Assembly: GCA_014653625.1 (NCBI GenBank)
Contig: JACWEI010000004.1
Location: 1-64,000 of the forward strand
DNA from: Pelagibacterales bacterium SAG-MED39
GTDB taxonomy: Bacteria; Pseudomonadota; Alphaproteobacteria; Pelagibacterales; Pelagibacteraceae
DNA: 64,000 nt
Direction of reading: 5' to 3'
The translations under genes were made by a program, and so were the position numbers. Of the stretch, positions 10,573 through 18,821 are shown piece by piece (position 1 is the stretch's first letter; each line of letters starts with the position of its first letter). Under the pieces are notes generated by a model. That model saw nothing but the letters and a program-made list of their open reading frames with translations. It was not told where the DNA came from and ran no database searches.

Positions 10573-13500
10573 GTCTGAAATTCAAAATTTTAATCATTTA
10601 AAAATTCATTCACAATATTCAATATGTGAGGGTGCAATTAAAATTGATGATTTAAAAGATTTTTCTAAAGAAAATAAGATTAGATCATTAGCATTGTGTG
10701 ATACTGCTAATTTGTGCGGAGCTTTAGAATTTGCAGAAAAAATATCAAAAGTAGGCACCCAGCCAATAATTGGAACCCAAATAAATTTTAAATATGGTGA
10801 CACTGTTGGTTTATTACCCTTATATGCTTTAAATGAAAAAGGTTATAAAAATATAATTGAATTATCTTCACTATCATATCTCAAAAATGATAAACTTTCA
10901 GAACCACATTTAGATTTTGAAGAATTATTGAATAAAAATATTGGTGTTTCCTTATTTTCAGGAACGGCCCAAGGTTTTTTTGGTCAACTTTTTGACAAAG
11001 GTAAATTTATTGAAATAAAAGAATTATACTCAAGACTAAAGTCTAAATTTAAAGATAGATTTTATATAGAAATTCAACGTCATGGAGATCAGAATGAAGT
11101 TGCTTTTGAAAAGTTTAACTTAAAAAAATCAACAGAACTCGAAATAGCATTAATAGCCACTAATGAAACTTTTTATATCAGTAAGGTTATGCATGAAGCC
11201 CATGATGCTTTAATTTGTATTAAAAATAAAACATATATAAATGAGGAAAAAAGGACTAAATTCAGTGATCAACACTATTTAAAAAGCAATTCTGAAATGT
11301 CTGATTTGTTTGCCGATATACCAGAGGCTTTAGAAAATAACTATCATTTTCCAATTAGATGTAATTTTAAACCATCATTTTCTAAACCTATTTTACCAAA
11401 TATTAGTTCAGAGGAAGATGGAAATGCAGATGTAATCTTAAAAAAAAATTCTTTAGAAGGTTTAAAAGAAAAATTTAAAAAAATTTTTAATATAGAATTT
11501 AAAAAACTTGAAACTAATGAAAACTACTTAAAGTATAAAGATAGGCTAGATCATGAACTAGATATTATAATTGAAATGAAATATGCAAGTTATTTCTTAA
11601 TAGTATCTGATTATATAAAATGGGCTAAAGATAACGATATTCCTGTTGGTCCTGGAAGAGGATCTGGAGCTGGATCTTTAGTTGCTTGGTGTCTGTCAAT
11701 TACAGATGTAGACCCAATTAAATTTAATTTGATATTTGAGAGATTTTTAAACCCTGACCGAATTTCAATGCCTGATTTTGATATTGATTTTTGTGAAGAA
11801 AAAAGAGATTTAGTTTTTGAATATTTAACAAAAAAATATAAAGAAAGTGTTGCTCATATTATTACTTTTGGAAAGTTAAAAGCCAGAATGGTTATAAGAG
11901 ATGTTGGAAGGGTTTTGGGATTACCGTATGGTTTTGTTGATAGTATTTCAAAAATGATACCCTTTGATCCTTCTAGGCCACAAAACTTAACAGAATGTAT
12001 AGGCAGTGAACCAAGACTTCAAAAATTAATTAAAGAGGATCCAAGAGTGAAAAAACTTACCGATTTGTCCTTAAAGTTAGAGGGTTTAAATAGAAATGTT
12101 GCAACTCATGCTGCAGGTGTTGTAATTGCAGATAAAAGATTAACTGAAATTGTTCCTCTTTATAAAGATGCAACGGCTGACTTGTTATTGCCATCAACCC
12201 AATTCGATATGTACTCAGCAGAAAATGCAGGATTAATTAAATTTGATTTTTTGGGCTTGAAAACTTTAACGGTTATTAATAATACACAAAAATTAATCAG
12301 AAAAATAAATAAAAGTTTTAATATTGAAAATATAAATTTTGAAGACCAAAAAGTTTTTGAACTGTTATCTTCTGGCAAAACTGTTGGATTATTTCAAATT
12401 GAAAGTGCGGGTATGAGAGAAGCGTTAGTACAAATGAAACCAAATCATATCGAAGATATAATTGCTTTAGTCGCTTTATATAGGCCAGGTCCAATGAGCA
12501 ATATTCCAACATATAATGATTGTAAAAATGGCAAACAAACTCCAGATTATTTACACCCATTATTAGAAGATATTTTGAAACCAACGTATGGGGTAATTAT
12601 TTATCAAGAACAAGTTATGCAAATTGCTCAAAAACTATCAGGTTTTACAGCTGGTCAAGCTGATATTTTAAGGCGTGCAATGGGTAAAAAAAAACGTGCT
12701 GAACTTGAAAAACAAAAACAAAATTTTATAGCGGGGGCTGTTAAAAATGGAATTAGCAAAGATATAGCAGCAGGAATATTTTTAAAGATCGAACCTTTTG
12801 CAGAATATGGTTTTAATAAAAGTCATGCGGCAGCGTACGCAATTATTTCATATCAGACAGCTTTTTTAAAAACTTATTATCCAAAACAATTTATTGCTGC
12901 TTCTATGACCATGGACATTTCAAATCAAAATAAACTTAGTGAATTTTATGAAGAACTTAAGAGACTTAATGTACAGACTATAAGACCAGATATTAATAGT
13001 TGCTTTGCAGATTTTAAAACCGTAGAAGAAAAATTTTATTATGCTTTAGGTGGAATTAAAGCTGTAGGATATGAGGCGATATCAAATATAGTAAATGAAA
13101 GATTAAAAAACGGGAACTTTGAATCAATTACAGATTTCTTAAATCGTGTAAATCCCAAAGATATAAATAAACTCCAATTAGAAGGATTAGTCAAAGCTGG
13201 AGCCTTTGATAAATTATATCCTAATAGACAATCATTATTTAATTCTATACCCAATTTTATTACCAAATCAAAAAATATCTTTGAAAATAAATCTGCCAAT
13301 CAAATAGATTTATTTGATGATAACGAAGAACAAGAAAATGAAATGATTATCAAAATTGATGATTGGGGATTTGAAGAAAGACTTACTAAAGAATTTGAAG
13401 CTGTGGGTTTTTTTGTTTCAGACCATCCACTAAATCAATATAAAGAAGTTTTTGATGATTATAATATTATGGATTATCAAGGTTTTAATAATAATGATGA

Positions 13501-13981
13501 TTTAAATGACACAAACATAGCTGCAACTTTATTGAAAGTCCAAGAAAGAAAAACTGCCAAAGGTAATTCCTATGCTGTTCTTAAATTAACAGATTTAACT
13601 AGTGTATTCGAACTTTTTATTTTTTCTGATATTTTAGAATTAAATAGAGAAATATTGAAAGAAGGAAGTTCAATAATTTTAACTCTAATCAAATCAATAT
13701 CTAATGATGAAAATAGATTAAAAAGAATTAATGTTCAAAAAATTGCTTCTCTTAAAGATTTATTAAATAAACCGATTAATGAAGTAATCTTTAATTTAAA
13801 ATCTGTTAAAGAATTACAAGAAATATCTAAAATTTTATTAAAAAAGGGAGATACAACTGTAAAAATAAAATTAACCGATAAAGACAATAATTTAAATTTT
13901 CACTTAGAAAATAAGAGAAATATTGATCGGAAAACCGTAAATTTATTAAGAAATAAGGAAATATCGGCAATAATTAATTAA
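10565..13981 (+). CDS. dnaE: DNA polymerase III alpha subunit
   Basis: Replicative polymerase catalytic subunit. At 1138 aa it is close to the DnaE1 norm. It has an N-terminal PHP domain (HLKIHSQYSICEGA), the polymerase palm motifs GPGRGSGAGSLVAW and PDFDIDFCEEKRD with catalytic aspartates, RPGPM and FNKSHAAAYA. A helix-hairpin-helix and an OB-fold region (ATLLKVQERKTAKGNSYAVL) lie toward the C-terminus. It is the last gene of the long nuo-to-dnaE co-directional run. The 129-nt gap after it holds the rpsB promoter and leader. Confidence 0.97.
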   Translation: MAESEIQNFNHLKIHSQYSICEGAIKIDDLKDFSKENKIRSLALCDTANLCGALEFAEKISKVGTQPIIGTQINFKYGDTVGLLPLYALNEKGYKNIIELSSLSYLKNDKLSEPHLDFEELLNKNIGVSLFSGTAQGFFGQLFDKGKFIEIKELYSRLKSKFKDRFYIEIQRHGDQNEVAFEKFNLKKSTELEIALIATNETFYISKVMHEAHDALICIKNKTYINEEKRTKFSDQHYLKSNSEMSDLFADIPEALENNYHFPIRCNFKPSFSKPILPNISSEEDGNADVILKKNSLEGLKEKFKKIFNIEFKKLETNENYLKYKDRLDHELDIIIEMKYASYFLIVSDYIKWAKDNDIPVGPGRGSGAGSLVAWCLSITDVDPIKFNLIFERFLNPDRISMPDFDIDFCEEKRDLVFEYLTKKYKESVAHIITFGKLKARMVIRDVGRVLGLPYGFVDSISKMIPFDPSRPQNLTECIGSEPRLQKLIKEDPRVKKLTDLSLKLEGLNRNVATHAAGVVIADKRLTEIVPLYKDATADLLLPSTQFDMYSAENAGLIKFDFLGLKTLTVINNTQKLIRKINKSFNIENINFEDQKVFELLSSGKTVGLFQIESAGMREALVQMKPNHIEDIIALVALYRPGPMSNIPTYNDCKNGKQTPDYLHPLLEDILKPTYGVIIYQEQVMQIAQKLSGFTAGQADILRRAMGKKKRAELEKQKQNFIAGAVKNGISKDIAAGIFLKIEPFAEYGFNKSHAAAYAIISYQTAFLKTYYPKQFIAASMTMDISNQNKLSEFYEELKRLNVQTIRPDINSCFADFKTVEEKFYYALGGIKAVGYEAISNIVNERLKNGNFESITDFLNRVNPKDINKLQLEGLVKAGAFDKLYPNRQSLFNSIPNFITKSKNIFENKSANQIDLFDDNEEQENEMIIKIDDWGFEERLTKEFEAVGFFVSDHPLNQYKEVFDDYNIMDYQGFNNNDDLNDTNIAATLLKVQERKTAKGNSYAVLKLTDLTSVFELFIFSDILELNREILKEGSSIILTLIKSISNDENRLKRINVQKIASLKDLLNKPINEVIFNLKSVKELQEISKILLKKGDTTVKIKLTDKDNNLNFHLENKRNIDRKTVNLLRNKEISAIIN

Positions 13982-13997
13982 TTTTTACTTGTTAATT

Positions 13998-14026
13998 TTG
14001 TGAAACATTTGTAAATAAGCTTTAAT
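13998..14026 (+). promoter_or_regulatory. Predicted sigma-70-type promoter for rpsB-tsf
   Basis: TTGTGA at 13998-14003, a 17-bp spacer and TTTAAT at 14021-14026 form a good -35/-10 pair. The predicted start near 14033 falls just upstream of the structured S2 leader, giving a leader of roughly 78 nt. This is pattern-based only, and AT-rich sequence gives chance matches. Confidence 0.4.
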
Positions 14027-14041
14027 TTTAATTAACACGCA

Positions 14042-14110
14042 CACAGTTGTTGGTTTTATACCTCCGGTCCTTAATTGGAAATTACTGTGGTGGCTTAACC
14101 GGGAATAAAT
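14042..14110 (+). ncRNA. S2 (rpsB) leader RNA, candidate autoregulatory pseudoknot
   Basis: This leader is GC-richer than its surroundings. CACAG (14042-14046) can pair with CTGTG (14085-14089). CCGGT inside that loop (14064-14068) is exactly complementary to ACCGG (14098-14102), which lies beyond the stem and ends 8 nt before the rpsB ATG. The two helices interleave, so they form an H-type pseudoknot that would cover the ribosome-binding region. Cis-regulatory RNAs before the S2 gene have been described in 'Ca. Pelagibacter ubique', and autoregulation by excess S2 is the usual model. The structure is read directly from the bases; binding by S2 is inference. Confidence 0.8.
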
Positions 14111-14920
14111 ATGAAGATACCTAATGTTACAATACAACAATTATTAGAAGCAGGAGTACATCTTGGGCATAAAACTTTAAGGTGGAATCCAAAAATGAAA
14201 AGATACATTTTTGGCAAAAGAGACTCAATACATATTATAGATTTAACACAAACGCTTGAGTTAACAAAAGTTGCTCTTGAAAAAGTTTATAATACGATTT
14301 CAACCAATGGAAAAATTTTATTTGTATCTACAAAAAAGCAAGCCTCAGAAGCAATTGCTGAGGTAGCAAAAGAAACAGATCAATATTTCGTAAACTATAG
14401 ATGGTTGGGTGGAATGTTGACTAATTGGGGGACAATATCTGGATCTATAAAAAAGATGAAAAAATATGAAGCAGATCTTGTTTCTGAAAATAGAGGTTTT
14501 ACAAAAAAAGAACTTCTTAAGATGAGTGTGAAAAAAGATAAACTTCAAAGATCATTAGGTGGTATAGCGGATATGAAAAAAACACCTGACTTAGTATTTA
14601 TAATAGACACAAATTATGAGTCATTGGCAATTCAAGAGTCAGTTAAATTAGGTATTCCAATTATTGCAATCTTAGACAGCAACTCTAATCCAGATGGAAT
14701 TGACTACCCAATACCTGGCAATGATGATGCAAGAAGATCTATAGATCTTTATTGTAATCTCGTTAAAGAGACTATTTTATCTGCAAAAAAAGTAGCACCA
14801 TCGTTAGAGGTTAAAAAATCCACAGAAAAAAAAGAAAAAACTGATAAGTCGAAAACTGTTGCTGAAATTGACAGAGATAAATTAGAAAATAAATTTTCTA
14901 AAAAGGAGAAGCTGAACTAA
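14111..14920 (+). CDS. rpsB: 30S ribosomal protein S2
   Basis: Ribosomal small-subunit protein. In 269 aa it shows [24 protein letters not shown] at the N-terminus, [12 protein letters not shown] and the [14 protein letters not shown] segment. A charged, Lys/Glu-rich tail of about 40 residues follows the core, common in alphaproteobacterial S2. It is preceded by the pseudoknot leader described separately and followed 2 nt later by tsf. Confidence 0.98.
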   Translation: MKIPNVTIQQLLEAGVHLGHKTLRWNPKMKRYIFGKRDSIHIIDLTQTLELTKVALEKVYNTISTNGKILFVSTKKQASEAIAEVAKETDQYFVNYRWLGGMLTNWGTISGSIKKMKKYEADLVSENRGFTKKELLKMSVKKDKLQRSLGGIADMKKTPDLVFIIDTNYESLAIQESVKLGIPIIAILDSNSNPDGIDYPIPGNDDARRSIDLYCNLVKETILSAKKVAPSLEVKKSTEKKEKTDKSKTVAEIDRDKLENKFSKKEKLN

Positions 14921-14922
14921 TT

Positions 14923-15774
14923 ATGAGTGATATAGAAAAAATAAAAAAACTTAGGGGAGCAACAGGAGCAGGTTTTAAAGATTGTAATCTAGCAATAAAA
15001 GAGTCAGGTGGAGATTTAGATAAAGCTGTTGAAATTTTAAGAGTTAAAGGCATTTCAAAAGCTTCAAAAAAAATGTCAAGAGATGCAAAAGAAGGAGTTG
15101 TTGCAATTAGTGGAGATTACAAAAAGACCTCAATAATTGAGGTAAATTGTGAGACAGATTTTGTTGCTAAAAATGATGATTTTATAAATTTTGTTAAAGA
15201 ATTAAGTGAAATCAATAATCATATCAATTCAAACATTGAAGACCTTAAAAAATCTAAAATGAAAAATAATGAAACTGTAGAAAATAATCTAGTAGCACTT
15301 ATAGCAAAAATTGGAGAAAAAATTACTATAGGCAAGGCCAAAACTATCTCTAACTCATCTTCTATTAATTACCAATATTTACATACAGTGGTAAAAGATA
15401 ATTTAGCTAAATTAGCTGTAGTTGTTTCTATAGAAACAAAAGATAAATCTGATACAGTAAATAATTTTGGAAAACAATTATCTATGCATATAGCGGCATC
15501 AAATCCTTTGGCATTAGAGTCTAGTCTAATTGATAAAACTATAATTGAGAAAGAACAGGAGCTTGTCACTGAAGAACTCAGAAATTCAGGTAAACCCGAA
15601 GATATTGCTAAAAAAATAAGTTTAGGTAAAATGAATAAGTTTAAAGAAGAAAATGCTCTTTTAACTCAAGCTTGGGTAATGGAACCAAAAAAGAAAGTTC
15701 AAGATGTTTTAAAAGAATTGGCAATTAATGATTTAAAAATTAAGGAGTTCAGTAGAATTAAGATAGGCGAATAA
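14923..15774 (+). CDS. tsf: Elongation factor Ts
   Basis: Guanine nucleotide exchange factor for EF-Tu. In 283 aa the N-terminal UBA-like domain ([22 protein letters not shown]) and the diagnostic [12 protein letters not shown] are present, followed by the two core domains ([13 protein letters not shown]). It ends directly against frr with no gap. The UMP kinase gene pyrH that usually sits between tsf and frr is not there. Confidence 0.97.
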   Translation: MSDIEKIKKLRGATGAGFKDCNLAIKESGGDLDKAVEILRVKGISKASKKMSRDAKEGVVAISGDYKKTSIIEVNCETDFVAKNDDFINFVKELSEINNHINSNIEDLKKSKMKNNETVENNLVALIAKIGEKITIGKAKTISNSSSINYQYLHTVVKDNLAKLAVVVSIETKDKSDTVNNFGKQLSMHIAASNPLALESSLIDKTIIEKEQELVTEELRNSGKPEDIAKKISLGKMNKFKEENALLTQAWVMEPKKKVQDVLKELAINDLKIKEFSRIKIGE

Positions 15775-16326
15775 ATGTTTGATGAAAAATCACATAGCCT
15801 TAAAATGGATAAAGCAATTGACGTATTTTCTAAAGAATTAGCGTCGTTGAGAACTGGTAGAGCAAATTCTGCAATGTTAGATCTAGTAAAAGTTGACGTT
15901 TACGGTCAACAAATGCCAATTAATCAAGTTGGAAGTATTACAACCCCAGAACCAAGGATGATAAATATTCAAGTTTGGGATCAAAATAATGTTTCTCTAG
16001 TTGATGCTGCTATAAAAAAATCTGAACTTGGATTAAATCCACAAATTGATGGTCAATTAATAAGGCTGCCAGTTCCAGAATTAAATGAGGAAAGAAGAAT
16101 TGAATTAAAAAAATTAATCAAAACTATGGGGGAAAAATGTAAAATCTCTATTAGAAATGTGCGTAGAGATGCGAATGAAGAGTTAAAAAAACTTTTAAAA
16201 TCAAAAGAAATTGGTGAAGATGAAGAAAAATCTTTTGAAAAAAATGTACAGAATATAACTGACAAACACATCCAAACAGTTGATGAAAAAGTTGCTTCAA
16301 AAGAAAAAGAAATAATGACAATATGA
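15775..16326 (+). CDS. frr: Ribosome recycling factor
   Basis: Splits post-termination ribosomes together with EF-G. The length of 183 aa is normal. It begins with the three-helix-bundle strand containing ELASLRTGRANSAMLDLV, followed by VDVYGQQMPINQVGSI, LIRLPVPELNEERRIEL and the long C-terminal helices. The ATG follows the tsf TAA with no spacing. The end overlaps uppS by 4 nt (ATGA). Confidence 0.98.
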   Translation: MFDEKSHSLKMDKAIDVFSKELASLRTGRANSAMLDLVKVDVYGQQMPINQVGSITTPEPRMINIQVWDQNNVSLVDAAIKKSELGLNPQIDGQLIRLPVPELNEERRIELKKLIKTMGEKCKISIRNVRRDANEELKKLLKSKEIGEDEEKSFEKNVQNITDKHIQTVDEKVASKEKEIMTI

Positions 16327-16997
16327 ACCCATTAAATCATGTAGCCATTATCATGGATGGTAATGGAAGATGGGGACTAAAGTATAAAAATTCTAGAAAT
16401 GCTGGTCATAAAGCAGGTTTAAATACTGTAGAAAAAATAATTAAGGAAACATTAAAAAAAAAAATTAAATTTCTTACTTTATACGCATTTTCTACTGAAA
16501 ACTGGAAAAGGCCTAAAAAAGAAATTAATTACTTATTTAATTTACTTGAAAATTTTTTACTTAATCGAATAGAAGAACTTAATAAACAAAACATAAAACT
16601 TAAAATAATTGGAGTTAAAAGCTTTTCATCAAAATTAAACAATCTTCTTAGAAAATCGGAGAAAAAAACTTCAAAAAATAAAAGATTACAAATCAATTTA
16701 GCATTAAATTATGGGTCAAAATTTGAAATAATTAATGCTTTTAAAAATTTAAATAAAAATAAAGAAAAAATTAGTGAAAAAAATTTAAATAAATATTTAC
16801 TTACTAGAAATACTCCAGATCCTGATTTATTAATAAGAACTGGTGATACCAAGAGATTAAGCAATTTTCTTTTGTGGCAGTTAGCATATTCTGAAATATT
16901 CTTTGAAAAAAAATTATGGCCAGAATTTAATGAAAAAGATTATAGTAAGATTATAAACAAATTTAAAAAGATTAAGAGAAACTTTGGTAATATTTAA
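16323..16997 (+). CDS. uppS: Undecaprenyl diphosphate synthase
   Basis: Cis-prenyltransferase making the C55 lipid carrier for peptidoglycan and LPS. In 224 aa it has HVAIIMDGNGRWG with the catalytic Asp (about residue 11), the NAGHKAG phosphate-binding region, TLYAFSTENWKRP and LLIRTGDTKRLSNFLLWQLAYSEIFF. The usual RTGGE-R-SNF motif reads RTGDTKRLSNF, so a normally conserved Glu region is altered. The rest of the active site looks intact, and the gene sits in the standard frr-uppS-cdsA order. Confidence 0.95.
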   Translation: MNPLNHVAIIMDGNGRWGLKYKNSRNAGHKAGLNTVEKIIKETLKKKIKFLTLYAFSTENWKRPKKEINYLFNLLENFLLNRIEELNKQNIKLKIIGVKSFSSKLNNLLRKSEKKTSKNKRLQINLALNYGSKFEIINAFKNLNKNKEKISEKNLNKYLLTRNTPDPDLLIRTGDTKRLSNFLLWQLAYSEIFFEKKLWPEFNEKDYSKIINKFKKIKRNFGNI

Positions 16998-17647
16998 TGA
17001 GTCAGGAATTAATAAAACGAATAGTAAGTTCAATAATACTTTTACCATTTGTATTTTTTTTTATTATCAAAGGATCAATTTTTTTTAATTTTTTTATTTC
17101 CATATGTTTCATAATTATTTTGTATGAATGGCATAATATGAGTAAAAATAAACAATATGAAATATATGGATATATATTTTTATTTTTTTCATTTTACAGT
17201 GTTTTTTTTATTAGAAATGAATTAGGTGAAATTAGTTTGTTTCTCTTCTTAACAATAGTAATAGTTTGTATCTCAACAGATATAGGCGGATATTTATTTG
17301 GTAAAATTTTTAAAGGTCCTAAATTAACAAAAATTAGTCCAAAAAAAACTTACGCAGGTGTTTTTGGTGGTTATTTCTTATCAATTATTTTTACATATAT
17401 ACTAATAAATTACTCTAAATACTTTACAGTAAAATTTATTAATTTTGGAAGAGATGAACTTGTTTTAATACTAATAATTTCTACTGTAAGTCAGATAGGT
17501 GATATTATTATTTCATATTTTAAAAGATTATCAAAAATCAAAGATACAGGAAAATTAATACCTGGGCATGGAGGAGTTTTGGATCGGGTTGATGGAATGA
17601 TTTTTGCTTTTCCATTTTATTATATTTTTTACACAATCATGAGTTAA
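16997..17647 (+). CDS. cdsA: Phosphatidate cytidylyltransferase
   Basis: Makes CDP-diacylglycerol, the precursor of all phospholipids, in the inner membrane. In 216 aa it has about 6-7 membrane segments, ISTDIGGYLFGKIFKGPKL, SPKKTYAGVFGGY and the C-terminal signature VSQIGDIIISYFKRLSKIKDTGKLIPGHGGVLDRVDG. It is shorter than the roughly 270-residue E. coli enzyme because the N-terminal helices are reduced. It overlaps the uppS stop by one base (TAATG). Confidence 0.95.
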   Translation: MSQELIKRIVSSIILLPFVFFFIIKGSIFFNFFISICFIIILYEWHNMSKNKQYEIYGYIFLFFSFYSVFFIRNELGEISLFLFLTIVIVCISTDIGGYLFGKIFKGPKLTKISPKKTYAGVFGGYFLSIIFTYILINYSKYFTVKFINFGRDELVLILIISTVSQIGDIIISYFKRLSKIKDTGKLIPGHGGVLDRVDGMIFAFPFYYIFYTIMS

Positions 17648-17649
17648 AA

Positions 17650-18813
17650 ATGAAAAAAAAAATTGTTATATTAGGGTCAACTGGATCAATTGGTAAGTCA
17701 ACAATAGATATCATTAAAAAAGACAAATCTAAATTTGAAATTATTCTTTTAACAACAAATAAAAATATTAAAGAGTTACACAAACAAGCAAAAATTTTTA
17801 ACGTAAAAAATTTAATAATATCAGATTTGGATAAATATTATCTTTACAAAAAAAAAAATAGAAATAAAAAAATAAGAATATTTAACAACTTTCAAAAATT
17901 AGATCAAATAATAAAAAAAAAAGTTGATTATACTATGAGCTCAATTTCTGGTTTAGATGGACTAGAGCCGACATTGAAGTTAATAAAGAAAACAAAAACT
18001 ATCGCAATAGCAAATAAAGAAAGCATAATTTGTGGTTGGGATCTGATCCAAAAAAAATTAAAAAAACATAAGACTAGTTTCATTCCTGTTGACTCCGAGC
18101 ATTTTTCAATTTGGTCATTAATCAAAAAACAAAATTACAGTTTAATAGATAAAATATATATCACAGCATCGGGAGGTCCTTTTTTAAAATGGCCAGTAAA
18201 AAAAATTATGAGTGCAACACCATCTAAAGCTTTAAAACATCCAAATTGGTCAATGGGAAAAAAAATATCTATTGATTCTGCTACCATGATGAATAAAGTT
18301 TTTGAAGTAATTGAAACTCAAAAAATTTTTAATTTGCCAAAATCTAAGATAAAAATCTTGATACATGATAAATCTTACATCCATGCAATAGTTAAATTTA
18401 AAAATGGTATAATAAAGTTATTAGCACATGAAACAAATATGAAAATTCCAATCTTTAATTCTATTTATCACAATACTAATAAATCAATCAAATCTAAAAA
18501 TTTAGATATAAAAAAATTAAATAATCTGAATTTAAAAAACGTTGATACTAAAAGATTTTCCCTTACAAAAATTTTGAAAATCATTCCTAATAAAAATACT
18601 CTATTTGAAACAGTAATTATTAGTGCTAATGATGAGTTAGTAAATTTATTTTTAAAGAATAAAATTTCATATTCAGAACTTCATAAAAAATTATTATCAA
18701 TAATTAATTTTAAAGTATTTAAAGCTTATAAAAATAAAAAACCTTTAAATATAGGTCAAATAAGCAGGTTAAATAACTCTGTAAGATTGAAAATTAGGGA
18801 GTTATGTATATAA
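17650..18813 (+). CDS. dxr: 1-deoxy-D-xylulose 5-phosphate reductoisomerase
   Basis: Committed step of the MEP isoprenoid pathway, reducing DXP to MEP with NADPH. In 387 aa it shows the nucleotide-binding VILGSTGSIGKSTIDII at the N-terminus, IANKESIICGW, PVDSEHFSIW, ITASGGPF and the metal/substrate segment HPNWSMGKKISIDSATMMNK. IspD and IspF of the same pathway are encoded at 40598-41707 as a fusion. The rseP protease gene that commonly follows dxr is absent; bamA comes next. Confidence 0.97.
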   Translation: MKKKIVILGSTGSIGKSTIDIIKKDKSKFEIILLTTNKNIKELHKQAKIFNVKNLIISDLDKYYLYKKKNRNKKIRIFNNFQKLDQIIKKKVDYTMSSISGLDGLEPTLKLIKKTKTIAIANKESIICGWDLIQKKLKKHKTSFIPVDSEHFSIWSLIKKQNYSLIDKIYITASGGPFLKWPVKKIMSATPSKALKHPNWSMGKKISIDSATMMNKVFEVIETQKIFNLPKSKIKILIHDKSYIHAIVKFKNGIIKLLAHETNMKIPIFNSIYHNTNKSIKSKNLDIKKLNNLNLKNVDTKRFSLTKILKIIPNKNTLFETVIISANDELVNLFLKNKISYSELHKKLLSIINFKVFKAYKNKKPLNIGQISRLNNSVRLKIRELCI

Positions 18814-18821
18814 GGTCATTT

